Assembly: GCA_002946415.1 (NCBI GenBank)
Contig: NJPS01000051.1
Coordinates: 1,042,001 to 1,106,000, forward strand
Reading direction: 5' to 3'
Source of the DNA: Rutstroemia sp. NJR-2017a BVV2
Lineage: Eukaryota > Ascomycota > Leotiomycetes > Helotiales > Rutstroemiaceae
DNA length: 64,000 nt
The position numbers and the translations under genes are program-made. This document shows positions 35,301-47,279 of the stretch, one piece after another. The notes under the pieces were generated by a model. The model had not been told where the DNA came from. It saw nothing but the letters and a program-made list of their open reading frames with translations, and did not search any database. Positions within the stretch are counted from its first letter, which is position 1; each line of letters starts with the position of its first letter.

Positions 35301-38272
35301 CAAATATATTGCGGTGGTCGTCGGAAAATACATGGGCCGCTCTTGCGCATAGCACAATCTCCACAGATCAGAGTCACCGACCGCTCTACCAGATCAGTAA
35401 GTTTGCTACCAGATTTATATTTTTATGAGTAAATGCTCATAGTGCCACAGCTGGACGCAATCACGAAATCCCCTTACTGGAATTCTTTGTCCATGTATGC
35501 TTACAGGCTATCTCCGGCACGTCAACCTCCAACAAATCGGACCTGCAACCAAGCATTCATCAATTCCATCGAACGGCGTTGACGATATTACATCAAATTT
35601 TACTAAGTCCTTACTCAACTTTCCTTGGCGAGCTGCAATTAGAACACATCTTGATACAACGTCTAAGCCATTCATTAGAGGGAACCGATCCTTTTATTCA
35701 GGTTCTACTTTTAGATGTAGTTTATGCCGCTTTAAAACTCCGACCTGTCACTAGCGTTCCGCCATCTCCAATTGCGGAGAAGCGGTCCATAACTCAACAA
35801 GTCAATGCATCTGTTGCCTCATTGTCTCTAGACCGAGGTGAACAGCCAGTCACCGCATTACCGCCGCCTCCACCATCACTGGTGAAGTGTCTACAAGCTG
35901 GGTTTGAGTCTCCTTCAAGTCGCCCAGTATTAGATAGCTGGGTTCACTTCTTGACAGAGTGTCTGCCTTTTTATACAGATACGATATTTCAAATTCTCAT
36001 ACCCTTGGTCGAAACCTTGTGCTCTCAGATTGGAGATGCGTTTGCCAATCTTCAAACGACGTTCAGGGATCCTGGTGTGGTTCCTGAGAGTTCAGCTGCT
36101 CCAGAATCAACCTTGATATCCTTACTCAATGGCCTTGAATATGTGCTGGCTAAAGGTCATGATCGTCTCCTGAAGGATGAAATAAGGACGCCCGTCGTTA
36201 AGAGTCCGGATCAACCTCAAGGCTTTTTTGGAAATATGGTTTCTGGCGTCTTCTCTTCGGAAACACCTCAAGCAAGAAGTATTACCGCTAATAACCGATT
36301 AACCGTACTACTTTCCTTCCAAGATGCCGTTCGAATTTGCTTCCTCATTTGGTCTTGGGGTGGACATGACGGAAATCAAGATAACGAATCCGCAGCGTCG
36401 TTCAATTATACATCTTTGCGTATGCGCAATCGGGCTCGTCGACTTCTTGAGCATCTTTTCACTGCTGAGGCTCTAGAGTGCTTGGAGACTTTAGTCGAGA
36501 TCTGGCAAAAGTCTTCGAGTGGTCCTAGCGATTCTAAACCTTCGATCATATTCAATCTCCTTCATGTGCTTGATGGATCTAGGCCGAAGCACACAATACC
36601 GGCTATATTCAATGCTATATATAGTCGGACAAATCCCGGTGCTCTAGATCCTTCAAGGAAGTCTACCTTAACGTCTTCACTAAATGATACGGATCTCGTC
36701 ACATTTTTGGTGGAGTATGCGAAATCGTTAGAAGATGATGCTATGGATGAGATATGGGTTGACTGCATGACTTTCCTCAAAGATCTACTGGCCAACCCCT
36801 TTCCTCATAGGCAAACCCTTCCGAGCCTCTTGGAATTTGCTGCGATATTAGGGGAAAAGGCTGACAACACCAATTTTGGGGAGCAGCGTCGGATGCGGAG
36901 AGACTTAGGAGTAAGTTCATGATTCTTGCAAATGCACAAATATGATGTCTAACTGGACCAGGATCTCTTTCTACGATTGCTCACAGCTATGTTTACAACG
37001 AGACCAATGGGGTTCTCGGAAAGCATCTCCGAGAAGACCACCGAAAGTGACCAGAGACCATCTTCATCTCGATCGCCTCCAAGGTCGGATGATGTTGTTG
37101 GCATTCTAGCATCTATAGCCCCAAACTTACCAAAGATCCTCGTTGAACCAGATCGGGTCATGAGCGCAGCTACTACTATATCGACCAGCGTCATTGCGCC
37201 TACTTTCAAGTCGAAAACGTTCCCGGAAAACGTCTCAGAAAGCACATTAACCCTACTTTATCAACTCTCCAGACTCCCAAACACACACAAGTCATGGCGG
37301 AAAGACCTTGCAGATGCTTTCAATGACCCGCGGTTCTTCGCTAGCACTCTAAGCCTCGTCGAGAGTGATTGGCTACCTCTACTAAAGCAATGGACGCTAA
37401 CTGATAAGGAGAGAGTGCCTGAATTGTTATCACGATTGGTTGCGCCCTCAACAGCTGGTATCGTCTTCGGTGTAGGTGCCACTTCTGCACGAATCGAAGC
37501 GGACAGGAAAACGCAGCTCAACCTCCGCCGGATAGCCACCCTCGTTCTTGCCACAATGAATGACAATTTTATCGCCGACCTCCCAACCATGCAGGAAAAA
37601 ATCGTCGAACTCCTCACTGCAACTACTACCTCCTCTCCATCATCCAGCACCCGCGCAGACATCTACATGCTACTACGTGCACTCGTCCTTAAAACATCCG
37701 CCATTCATCTTGCCACCTTATGGCCCATCATTAACGCTGAACTCCACGTTGCAATCTCCTCAGTCGTCGCTCCTGACCACAGCGCATCGGCCGAAACATA
37801 CAACAACTACGCCGTGCTTCAAGCATGTAAGCTATTAGATACATTACTCTGCATTGCGCCCGACGACTTCCAAGTCCACGAATGGCTGTTCATAACCGAT
37901 ACTATTGACGCCGTCTACCGTCCGTCAAACTACCATCCCGTAAGTCTCGTCGACGAACTCTCGGAGGAACTAGGCTTAGCCGCTACAACCACCACGTCTG
38001 AGCCAGTTACTTCAACCACAAGCCCACAAGCCCAAGCGTCGAAATTCTCAATGAGGAGACCGCTGTTGGGCAGGAAAGCGGTCATCAATGATGAGGGGAC
38101 CTGGGAGAGAAAGGATGAGTTGGTGGCGAAGGTGCTAAGACCGTTTTTCAGTCAGTTGAGCATTTGGGCTTTTGAGAGTACGTACTCGATGGGTGAGACG
38201 GATTGGGAGGCTTGTAGGATGGGGTTGTTGAGGGATTTGTTTGATGAAAAGAGTATTGTTAAGGGGCTGTAG
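32362..38272 (+). CDS. DOP1: DOP1 (Dopey) family protein
   Basis: Large leucine-rich scaffold that works with Mon2 and Neo1-type flippases in Golgi/endosome traffic and, in filamentous fungi (DopA), in morphogenesis. Exons: 32362-32461, 32520-32647, 32701-35102, 35152-35396, 35451-36910 and 36962-38272 (1881 aa). The Dopey N-terminal domain is plain: KTFRRYASGVDRSLSLFD, LQEWADYISFLGRLLK and VAKRLAQCLNPSLPSGVHQ, then GLSQDLPLYLPGL. The first two exons are short; donors GTAGAG and GTCTGC are weak but phase and homology require them. Later exons continue as helical repeats with the conserved C-terminal block (DEWQ-free, ending around EACRMGLLRDLFDEKSIV). Length fits fungal Dop1 (about 1700-1900 aa). 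Confidence 0.93.
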
Positions 38273-38573
38273 AGTTTTGGGAAGGCAAGGTGGTAGCTGG
38301 TACATGGGATGTAGAGATTGATAGAAGAGGAGAATATGAAGATATGGATAGAGAATATGATGATTGTTATTTGTTTATCGGTTGATATGATACGATTTAT
38401 ATATCCAATGTCGCTCTAGCCGATCGACTTCTTTCGTCATATGAAACAGCCTGCGCGCTTTCGGCTACTGATCCCATCAGTTCACGGGCATGTGTATCAT
38501 ATCTCATTTTCATCCAATGGTCCACAGCTCCGATTTACATGATCGTCTTCGTCTTTCCACACTGATGCAGTCT
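38273..38573. other. Convergent 3' spacer, DOP1 / acyltransferase
   Basis: 301 bp between two stop codons, presumably the 3' UTRs. Nothing else is recognised. Confidence 0.45.
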
Positions 38574-39709
38574 TTAAACACGACAGACGTTCCTCCACCT
38601 AATCCCCAACAGTCCTCCTTTGAATTCACTGCCCAACCCATTCGCCAACCACGAGGCCACACACATTCCAAACACCCACGCCAAAGCCGTCTTCACCCAG
38701 CTACTCCTCCCTTGCCAAACCATCGTTTCCCCTATAACAGCAAACCCATTCACCACGAAGAGAACGCCCACGCGGGAAAGTGCCTCGCTGTTGAACCAGG
38801 GATGCAGCACGTAGATATGAAATACGGCCATGAGGAGAAAAGATGAGAGAACTCCTACGGGACGTGCGACGGACTTATGAAGACTTGTGCGGAGAGGCTC
38901 TAGAATGAGACTGGTAAGTGGAGCGAGGTAGAGGGTGTGCCATGTTCTGGACCTGGTGTATCTGTCAGCTCGTCCATTTCTTACACATCTAATACAAAGA
39001 GAAACTTACCAAAACCCAGCAATACTATCCACAGCATACAACCTCCCGAACAAAGCCGGGCTGCTCTTATACCGTGTACACAGTTGCGCCGTGGTCCAAA
39101 TGATATATATCCCTAGATAAAACTCGTACGCCAACACCAGCGGCCAGTGTTGGGGAAGGATTTGGAAAGCGCAGAAGATGGCTACGTGGATGGCTAGTTG
39201 CAGGGGCTCGTTGAACGTTTCTTGAGTGCGGGATACGCGGATGTAGTTTGGTGTGAAGGACTCGTAGCGGAATTCGGTGAGTAGGAGGAGGGCGTGCTGC
39301 CAGGTGGGAGGCGTCTTGCTGGCGCTGTAGGCGGGAAGAGAGGTGCGGCGGGCGAAGATGTCGAGGGCTTTAAGGGTGAAGGTTGCGACTTGGTTGGGTT
39401 AGCTTTGGCGTGATTATAAGGAACGAAGCAGCGGGGGGAATGCGTACCAATGAAATTCCTCAATACTCCAATAGGTCCGCAGGAGATGGGAGTCATCCAG
39501 TTACTCAGCCAAAAAGCGCCCAAAGAGAGAAATGTCAACTTCTTGTGTAATCCATATTGGCCTTGGAGAAGAAAGTATATAGAGAAGTAGAGGAGTTCGA
39601 TGGGGATGAGGAGAAAGGCTATGGCGCGGATGGTCTCGTGACCTAGACGTCCTAGCTCGGGGGACATGGAGGCCGGCTCGATAAGGAGGGGGATGGATGT
39701 GATGTTCAT
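38574..39709 (-). CDS. Wax synthase-like membrane-bound O-acyltransferase (MBOAT type)
   Basis: Predicted polytopic membrane acyltransferase of the fungal wax-synthase-like group, seen in lipid and natural-product acylation. Exons: 39709-39448, 39388-39010 and 38952-38574 (339 aa), introns 59 and 57 nt. Several hydrophobic spans are evident (IRAIAFLLIPIELLYFSIYF; LAIHVAIFCALQIL; LVLAYEFYLGIYIIW). The hallmark FW(S)RTWH motif is split by intron 2, and a hydrophobic segment with the candidate catalytic His (near residue 256, LMAVFHIYVLH) follows. It is a little shorter than many family members, possibly lacking an N-terminal span. Neighbours give no pathway hint. The acyl acceptor cannot be told from sequence. 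Confidence 0.8.
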
Positions 39710-40866
39710 GGTTGCGGCTCAAACTGAATATGAGTCCGTCTCTTCGATGATGGTTTGTTTACTTGATATTTCCAAGCTCCCTTCTCTGACAACGAAGCAA
39801 AATAAGCCCGTCGGCGGTTTACTGTCCCTTGCAGAAATGCCCAAAAGATCCAATATCCCCAGCTTTACCCAACCTAAACGTGCGCTCTCCAAAGCAAGGG
39901 AAACTTCCCTCTCACAAATATCCCACTATATCCTCCCCAAAATCACCAATGACGTTCCTCAAGCCAGCACTGACGGACGAGCCACGAAATCCCCGGAAGC
40001 TTCGGCCTAGGCGCGGAAACGATTCCGTAAAGCCAAAATGGTATGATAGTATTGGCGCGAGTCACAGCAACTACTGTGGAAGACGTGAATACCAAAAACG
40101 ATATCCAAAAAGCCAGCACAAGACTTCTTAACCCAAAAAATGATTGAGCGAGATATCAAAAAGTCTTTCGAGACGAGAACTACATGCAAGGCTCGTATGT
40201 ATGTAAGCAAATAAATACCGGAGCATTGTTCCGGTGATACGATTGGTTGGAAATGGGAAGGGCTGGTGACTGGTCAGCTGTTAGTGCAATCCGGCATATT
40301 TCCGACGATAGCCCAAGTTATTATCGATCTGTGGGATGAATTTGCCGGCTACGCGGCATTTGCTGCACAACTACGATATCTGAGAGACGATTAATTGAGA
40401 ATACTGTTGTTTTCACAAGTCAAGAAGTATAGGAATCGTTTCTCAAAAGTCTGGATGATGAAGTAGAGACTGATTCATTTTCATTGTTTTTATCTGATTT
40501 TCTCTCCAACTGTAGAGCACAAAACGTATTCTACCAAACCGACCTCCAAGCCATATAACCCTTTTTTCCTGGCTTTCCAATCCAACTCAAGCCGTGCCAA
40601 TATGCTTTGCCAAAATCGCAGCAAAGAGCATTTTACCAAGCACTTTGCGAAAAACTCCATCTGATGCATGAAAAACATTATACTGTAAAAAGGTATTTTT
40701 CCTGCATCATCAACCAACGAACAACGCCATCCCATCGTCGTTCATATACACATCAGCTGCCCCATGTCTAATAAAACAGGCCGCTCCGAAAAGAATATTA
40801 AATAGAATACAAAATGGTGCGTGCGCATATATATGAGTGCGCACTCACAAAGCTTGAATGTGTCCA
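39710..40866. other. Intergenic region between acyltransferase start and SWR1 stop
   Basis: 1157 bp. I find no gene with start, phase and composition I would defend. It should contain the acyltransferase promoter and the SWR1 3' UTR. Confidence 0.45.
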
Positions 40867-43800
40867 TCATCTCACTCTGTGAGAACGATGACGAGGATCC
40901 TTCCCCTTCTTCCCCTTCTTCTTGTCCTTCGGTAATTCAATAGGTGCATTTTCGAGCTGCACCGACATGAACTTCAACATGTAGTCGTCTATCGAGCCGA
41001 CACGTTGGCCCCAGGCATTCATTTCATCTTCATCAATGTCCATTGCATCATCTACTGCGGGAGTTCCATCAGCACCAGGAGTTGGAACTCCGTCTCTAGG
41101 TGTGTCTACACCGGCTGGAGTTGCAGAGGCCGTTGCGGCATTTTCGTCAAAGTCGGCTGCATCGGTTTGAACAACCTCACGCTCGGCAACCTTCGCAGCT
41201 GCTACATCCTCATGGTCTTCAGCTTGAGCCAGGACTCGCTGTACATTCTTTTCGTTGTCAGGGCCCCCTAGAACTCGATCCATAGCAGCGTTGGCAGCTG
41301 CATCCCCATCCATGAGACTGGTGTCTTCTTCGATGACATCTCGTACGTTCATCTTGTTGAAGTAATCTGTAGTGAATTCTCCTTCCTGAATGACAACATC
41401 GTCAAGCATACGTTTCTGGTTGGCTTTGCGCAGGATATTGGCTTCGATTGTATGCTCCGATACGAGACGATAGATGTGGACGTCTCTGGTTTGTCCAATA
41501 CGATGACAACGATCTTGACATTGTTTGTCCATTGCAGGGTTCCAGTCCAAGTCGTAGAAGATGACTGTATCGGCACCTGTCAAGTTGATACCTAAACCAC
41601 CAGATCTACTTGAGAGGATAAAAGCTAGAATACGTGTATCATTGTTGAAGCGGTCAGTAAGAATTTGTCGTTGTTCGATTTTGGTAGCCCCGTCAAGACG
41701 TAGGTATTTGTGTCCATGTATGTTGAGGAATTTTTCAAGAATATCCAAAACCTTTGTCATCTGAGTGAAGATAAGGGCCCGATGCCCACCAGCTTGCAAC
41801 TTCCGTAGTAATTTGTCAAGAGTCTGTAGTTTGCCACAATCATACTGTAGCAAACGCTTGTCTGGGAATTGGATCGATAATCTCATGCGAGCTTCGTGGA
41901 ATGGATCTGTGTCCTTGCGATTGACGACCGACTGGATTTCATTGACACCATTAGGCGTGAACATCAATGAGGTCATATCTCTTGCTACTACCGGCGGTGT
42001 CACGCACGCAAACTTCTGTATGGTTGTATGTAAAGCTTGGGATCGAGAGGTGTACGTCGGAACAAGTTCTTTCATTAACGGCGACGAATCCTCTAGCCAA
42101 GCGATGAGGTTAGCTCGCCGGCGTGGTTTTGCCTGCAGAGGGCGTTGATCGAGACGGAGATCGAGAAGTTCCATTAGTGAACTACCATAGATGGGTTTTT
42201 GTTGTCGTCGGAGAGCATTGAGATACACGCAATGCTGGAGCTCCTCAAACCGACCCCATCTAGAAGCACTCTCCAAATACACCAGATTGGACTTGACCGT
42301 AGATGGATCGAGAGTAGTGAACGCGTTTTGCGCGCGCGTACGTTGAGCCTCTCTCAGATCCATGAGTACTCTTTGAGCACTAAGCATAGAGATGCGAGTA
42401 GAGAGGATTCGAGACAATGACTCATGCTTCGCAGGAACCAAATTCAAGAATTCAAGGCTGACTTTACTCATTGGTTGCTCGCGGAACATTTTTCTACGAA
42501 CCAGGAGGTCCTTGATTTCAAAATCAGTGATAGCAGATTTCTCCATCGGAAACGAGGTCATGATGGGTCGGTCGAGGAAGAGATCAGGATGGTTGCAGAC
42601 TTTTCGCAGTTGCATGAGGCAATTAATAATCGAAAGATAGTTGCCGGAAGCAAGAGTATCTCTGGTATCGCTACGACTTAAGAAACTATCGTAGAGTTCA
42701 CGTTGTCTTTTTGATAGACGGCAAAACTCGACGTGCTCATATTTTGCAGGCATTTGTTTCTCCACGTCTGCTTTCAGTCGTCTCAAAAGGTAAGGCCTAA
42801 GGACTTTGTGGAGTTTGCTGATAATTGCTCGTGACTCGTCGTCCATCTGCTCTCTTCCATGTTCCAAAATTTGTTCAGACGGCTTTTTGAACCAGTCTTG
42901 GAACTCTTTCAGATTGGCAAAGCCGCCAACACCTTGGTCGCTACCATCAGAAGGCATCAAGAAGTAAAGTAGAGACCAAAGTTCAGTCAGGTTATTTTGC
43001 AAAGGTGTACCTGTTAGCAACAGACGTGCTCGCGTATTGAAGTTCAGCATGGTCTGCCATCGTTGAGATTGAAAGTTCTTAATGTTGTGCGCTTCGTCCA
43101 ATATCATGTAATGCCATTGTCGACGTTTGAAAACTTGCTGATCTTGAAGAACAAGCTGGTATGATGTGATGCATACGTTCCACGCATCGTTGTCTTTCCA
43201 GCCCATTCGTTTGCGCTTGCGCTCCTCTTGCGTTCCGTAATATGTTAGGATCTTGAAACCTGGGCACCACTTCTTGAATTCCATCTCCCAGTTAAGCATG
43301 ACACTAGTTGGGACGATGACAAGATGCGGACCCCAAACTTCATGTTCGCAGGCCAGATGAGCAAGCAAAGCTATTGTCTGAATTGTTTTGCCGAGGCCCA
43401 TCTCGTCTGCCAAGATTCCGTTTGTGTTATTTGCATAGAGCCCAGCGAGCCAATCCAAACCATAGTGTTGGTATTCTCTGAGGGTGCCTCGTAAGAGAAA
43501 CGGAACAGGAGTTTTGAGATGGTTTGAAGGTTGAGGGGTAGCGCTTTCCGTGAGCTGTCGGCTACTTTGATGTGGGTCCACGGACGATGCGGAATCGATT
43601 TCTGATTGTTTTGTTTCCGTCGTCCTAGAGGTAGGCTGACTACTGCGATCAGGGCTCATCGCTGCCACCTCCCGTGTCCCGTCAGATAGTAGGGGGCTTT
43701 TCGACCTAACAACTGCATCTTGCTGATCATCATCCACAATTTCCTCTATCAAAGGTTGCTTTTCGGAAACGCGATTGTCCTTTGACTGCGCCGAATCGCC

Positions 43801-45751
43801 ATTGGGTACCAAGGAGACTTCGTCCTGCTCGTCCACCTCCATTTCTTCGTTTGCTGGTATGTCTATCGCTGATTGATCGACGTCAACGTCCATTTCGTCC
43901 GGTCCTAATTCCGCTTGTTTTGTCTCGAGCTCCTTCACATCCGACGAGGTAAGGAATCCTAGAATGCCGGCATCCGGTGCCTCACCATCTTCTTCCTCGT
44001 CCTCGTCATCCTCCTCCTCTTCGTCTTCGCTACCTTCACCTTCGTCGCTAGAGCCCATGTCGTCATCCATGTCTGTAGACGGATCGCTATCCATTTCACT
44101 ATCACCAATGCCATTTCCAGTCATTTCCTCGTCATCACTAGCATGCTGCAGTTCTGGAAGGGACGCGTATTTCTCGCGTAGCTGGTCGACAGTAAGAAGT
44201 TCATCCTCTGCGTCCTGTTTGGTAGTTTCCTCGTCTGCTTCATCTTCCGAAGAGGACATGTTACTTTCATCATCGTTGCTCTCAGCGTCCGGGTTTTCAT
44301 CATCAGACACGCTGTCTTCATCCTCATCCTCATCTTCATCGGTATCAATATCAGAATCTTGTTGCGCTCTTCGAGCTTGTAGCTTTTGTGTGGAGATATC
44401 TACAGCTTCATTAAGAGCCTTCCGTACTCGTGCTTGTTCCTGTGCCTCCCACTCCACCAATCGCTGTCGGTTGACCTCTGCTTTGACATTATCCCATGTG
44501 CCCATGAAAGTCTTCAGTACATTCCTATACCGCAGTTCGGTAGCCTTCCTCTCCTCAGCCTCCAATTGCTCACTTGACTTCGGCTGCCGTCGAAGCCATT
44601 CTTCTCTACAAGCCTCGGCAACTTTTGCCGCGAGTTTTCGATGTGCACTCTTTTCATCGAACATAAGCTTTCGAAACCGTATCGCAGCCCTAGTTAGGTG
44701 ATCCTGGTGAAACCATTGCTTTGCGGGCTCCCATTCCTTTGGTGGCTCTTCTCCCTTGAGGACCCCGCCAGTTCCCGATTTTTCTTCAGAGGCTAGGATG
44801 ACATTCGCGTCCCTCTTGATATCTTCTGCCGTATACTCGGCTTCATCCTCAACACTCTGCAAGCCACCCTGCTCCACTGGTATTTGTTGCGCCTTTTCGT
44901 AGAAGTCGCGAAAGGAATCGAATTTGGGTGGGGGGACGACGAGACTAGGATGGGTAAGAGGAATCGCCGCCGGCTTTACTCGAAGCTTTATTCTCGATAG
45001 TGTCGCTTTGGGGCTATCGTCAACTAGACTCTCATTCTTCACCACAGGTGACTCCACGGGTTCATCGTGTGTTATCTCGGAAATCCGGCCAGATCGCCTT
45101 GACCTCGACACGACCGGCGTAGATATAGCTTCCTTAGCAACAGTAGACTTCTTGCTCGCTGACCGCGCAGAGGTCGTATTCTGCTCTGAAGGCATAGACT
45201 TTCGATGCGATCTTTTCGGAGATGTAGCTGATTTGTTGGCCGTTTTGGAAGAGTTCTGACCAGAGCTCTTCTTGGTTCCATTCGTTGACGTAGCCGTAGG
45301 AGTATCTCGAGACGCAGGTGAAGAGTAAGTTCCATTCGTGCTGCCATATTTGCCTTTTGGAGTGAATGTTTTCTGAGCTGCGCCTCGAGTCTGCCGTTTC
45401 TCAGATGGAGGCTGTAGCTCCAATGGTATCGCATTGACTCGCCCAGACTTTCGTTTTCCGTCAACCGTGAAGGAAGACGGGCCCTCTGCTAGGACTTTCT
45501 TCCAAGGAGGTGACTCGGGTTTGCGCTTCAGTATGGGATTGCTTTCGCTAACTCGCTGCCGCTTGCTGGGTGGCCCCTCCTCGTCGCCATTTTCGATCGC
45601 ATGCCCATTTGTCTTCGGAGTTTGTGGCACTGGTTCCTCTGGGGGTAAATCTGATAGAAAAACATGTTAATTCGATGTTGTTGCGGAAATTTTTATTGTT
45701 GTACCTACCATTGATTTTTTCACTCTCAGAAACTTCTGACGCGGTTGTCAT
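40867..45751 (-). CDS. SWR1: SWR1 ATPase, catalytic subunit of the H2A.Z-exchange remodeller
   Basis: INO80-class Snf2 ATPase that exchanges H2A-H2B for H2A.Z-H2B at promoters. Exons: 45751-45709 and 45650-40867 (1608 aa), 58-nt intron near the N-terminus. The order is: basic Ser/Lys-rich N-terminus; HSA domain near residues 320-395 (WFHQDHLTRAAIRFRKLMF), which binds actin-related proteins; a highly acidic stretch (about 430-580) thought to bind histones; Walker A DEMGLGKT near residue 765; DEAH box (LDEAHNIKNF) near 867; TGTPLQNNL; a long insertion typical of split INO80/SWR1 ATPases; then helicase C with HRALIFTQMTKVLDILEKF and HRIGQTRD near 1398. The Lys-rich tail (KDKKKGKKGKD) ends the protein. 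It is divergent from the NDUFB8-type gene. Confidence 0.96.
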
Positions 45752-46136
45752 ACTTCTTGAGAGAGGGGAGGCCAGACACTACCGTGAACTTGATGGATTT
45801 TTCATCTGTGAACTTGAAAATACTTCGTGGGGTTCCAAGCATCATAAGGAATCTTCAGGCGAAATCTGCACATGTCCAGACGTCTGTGTCGTCCGCTGTT
45901 CGAATTAATTGCGTTGTTGAAAGAAGTACGAAGAAAATGCCTTCCTCGCGTCGAGAATCCATACACACTAGCTGATGTTTATTAGCCGAACGAGTGACAT
46001 CCTATCGACGTCTGATTACAACATTTGATAGACAACCCCTCTCAGTCGTCACAATCAATTCTGGAGGGTCAATCAAGGTATGCTCTATATTTGACTCATT
46101 TGTTAAGCATCAGTGTTTCTGACGATGAGCTTGCAG
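45752..46136. promoter_or_regulatory. Divergent SWR1 / NDUFB8 promoter with a leader intron
   Basis: 385 bp between start codons. On the plus strand 46078-46136 is a likely 59-nt 5' UTR intron (GTATGC...TTGCAG) that ends directly before the ATG of the complex I gene. Confidence 0.5.
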
Positions 46137-46812
46137 ATGTTTTCCAGACGAATTGTGACCGCGCGACCACTGCGCACTTCCCTTCCTCTCTCCGCTCGAA
46201 CAGCTCTTATCCCACAACGATATGCCAGTCAAGTCCCCCAAGCCCCCAGTGCAGCAGATTATCCCAGCTTGGTCAGTCGCCCATAATCGCGGTTGCGGTT
46301 ATTCTAGTCCGGTACGGAGTCATTCGCTGACATAGCAGGGCACAGACCGAAGCTGAAGACCCGAATATGGTGAGATACATTCGCCCTCGATCATCCGAGT
46401 ATAGCTAACGTCATGGAAGAACGGAGGATATATCAACCCACCCCGAGTTAAGCGCCAATTCCGTGATCCTTACGGAGATTGGTGGGACAAGCAGGAGCGT
46501 CGCAACTATGGAGAGCCGGTTCATGAGGACCATGATATTTTGGGCATATTCTCCCCAGAAGAATACACATGGGTCAGCCCAGGAAAGGGTGCATTGCAGC
46601 TTGGTGCTTTCGTTTTGGCAACTTTCGGATTATGCGGCGTGGTTATGATGTTCTATCCGGATAGGCCATCTGCACCAAGAGAGTTCCCTGGTGGACTTGA
46701 AGCAGAATTGGGCGGACCCAATGCGGTCAGAGTAAGTTGGAACCTCATATCCCCCTATCTAAGTCATTTACTCATATTGGGATAGGCTAGGGCTGCAGGA
46801 GATAAGTGGTAG
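46137..46812 (+). CDS. NDUFB8: NADH:ubiquinone oxidoreductase NDUFB8-type (ASHI) subunit
   Basis: Accessory membrane-arm subunit of complex I in the mitochondrial inner membrane. Exons: 46137-46271, 46346-46369, 46420-46731 and 46786-46812 (165 aa); the second exon is 24 nt and the last 27 nt. Residues 1-35 form an Arg-rich presequence (MFSRRIVTARPLRTSLPLSA). The mature part starts with NGGYINPPRVKRQFRDPYGD, then WWDKQERRNYGEPVHEDHDI, very conserved in fungi. One membrane span (LGAFVLATFGLCGVVMMFY) is followed by a short tail. For intron 1 the acceptor CACAG (46341-46345) is chosen over the nearer CAG because the latter runs into a stop. Length suits the family. Confidence 0.92.
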
Positions 46813-47279
46813 ATGATTTGTACATAAGGATTCCAGTGTCAGCATGCTATTGATCAAGGTTCACATGTGTTTCGTGTTTGTTGTAACTGAAGTAGATGAT
46901 CGTTATGTATACAGATGCGAGCCAGAACATGATGTTACACTTCGGTGCATCGGGCGGGGAAGCTTGACTGTGTTTCTTTGTCCTGGCACTAATTCACTGC
47001 TAGGTACCGGCGATGATGGACAAACTTGGTATGTAAGTGCAGTTTCCCGAGATGGGCAGGAACAATCCAAAACTTTTTTGACTCCTTCCCAACTCGGTTT
47101 CTTTCTACTCCCAAAGCATCACTTATCTAGGCAGAAGTGTCGTAGCTCATTTGGTTTCTTTCCAATCTCGTGTCTTCGTCTCCCACCAGTTCTTTTCGTC
47201 CAGATTTTGCTTCAGCACTTGCTTGTGTTTCTTTCGCCCCGTCATAAAGTCATAATTTTTAATCGGAAAATCCTCCATA
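46813..47279. other. Spacer upstream of an orphan gene
   Basis: 467 bp between two plus-strand genes. An open frame from 46844 lacks family features and codon character. No repeat is seen. Confidence 0.45.

Noticed and set aside
43964..44701. Plus-strand Ser-rich open frame of 245 codons
   Set aside because: It is the mirror of the acidic GAN/GAT tracts of SWR1 on the opposite strand, a known artefact of acidic repeats.
46272..46338. Nearer acceptor (GCAG at 46338) for intron 1 of the NDUFB8-type gene
   Set aside because: That junction runs into a stop after six codons; the CACAG acceptor seven bases further gives the family sequence.
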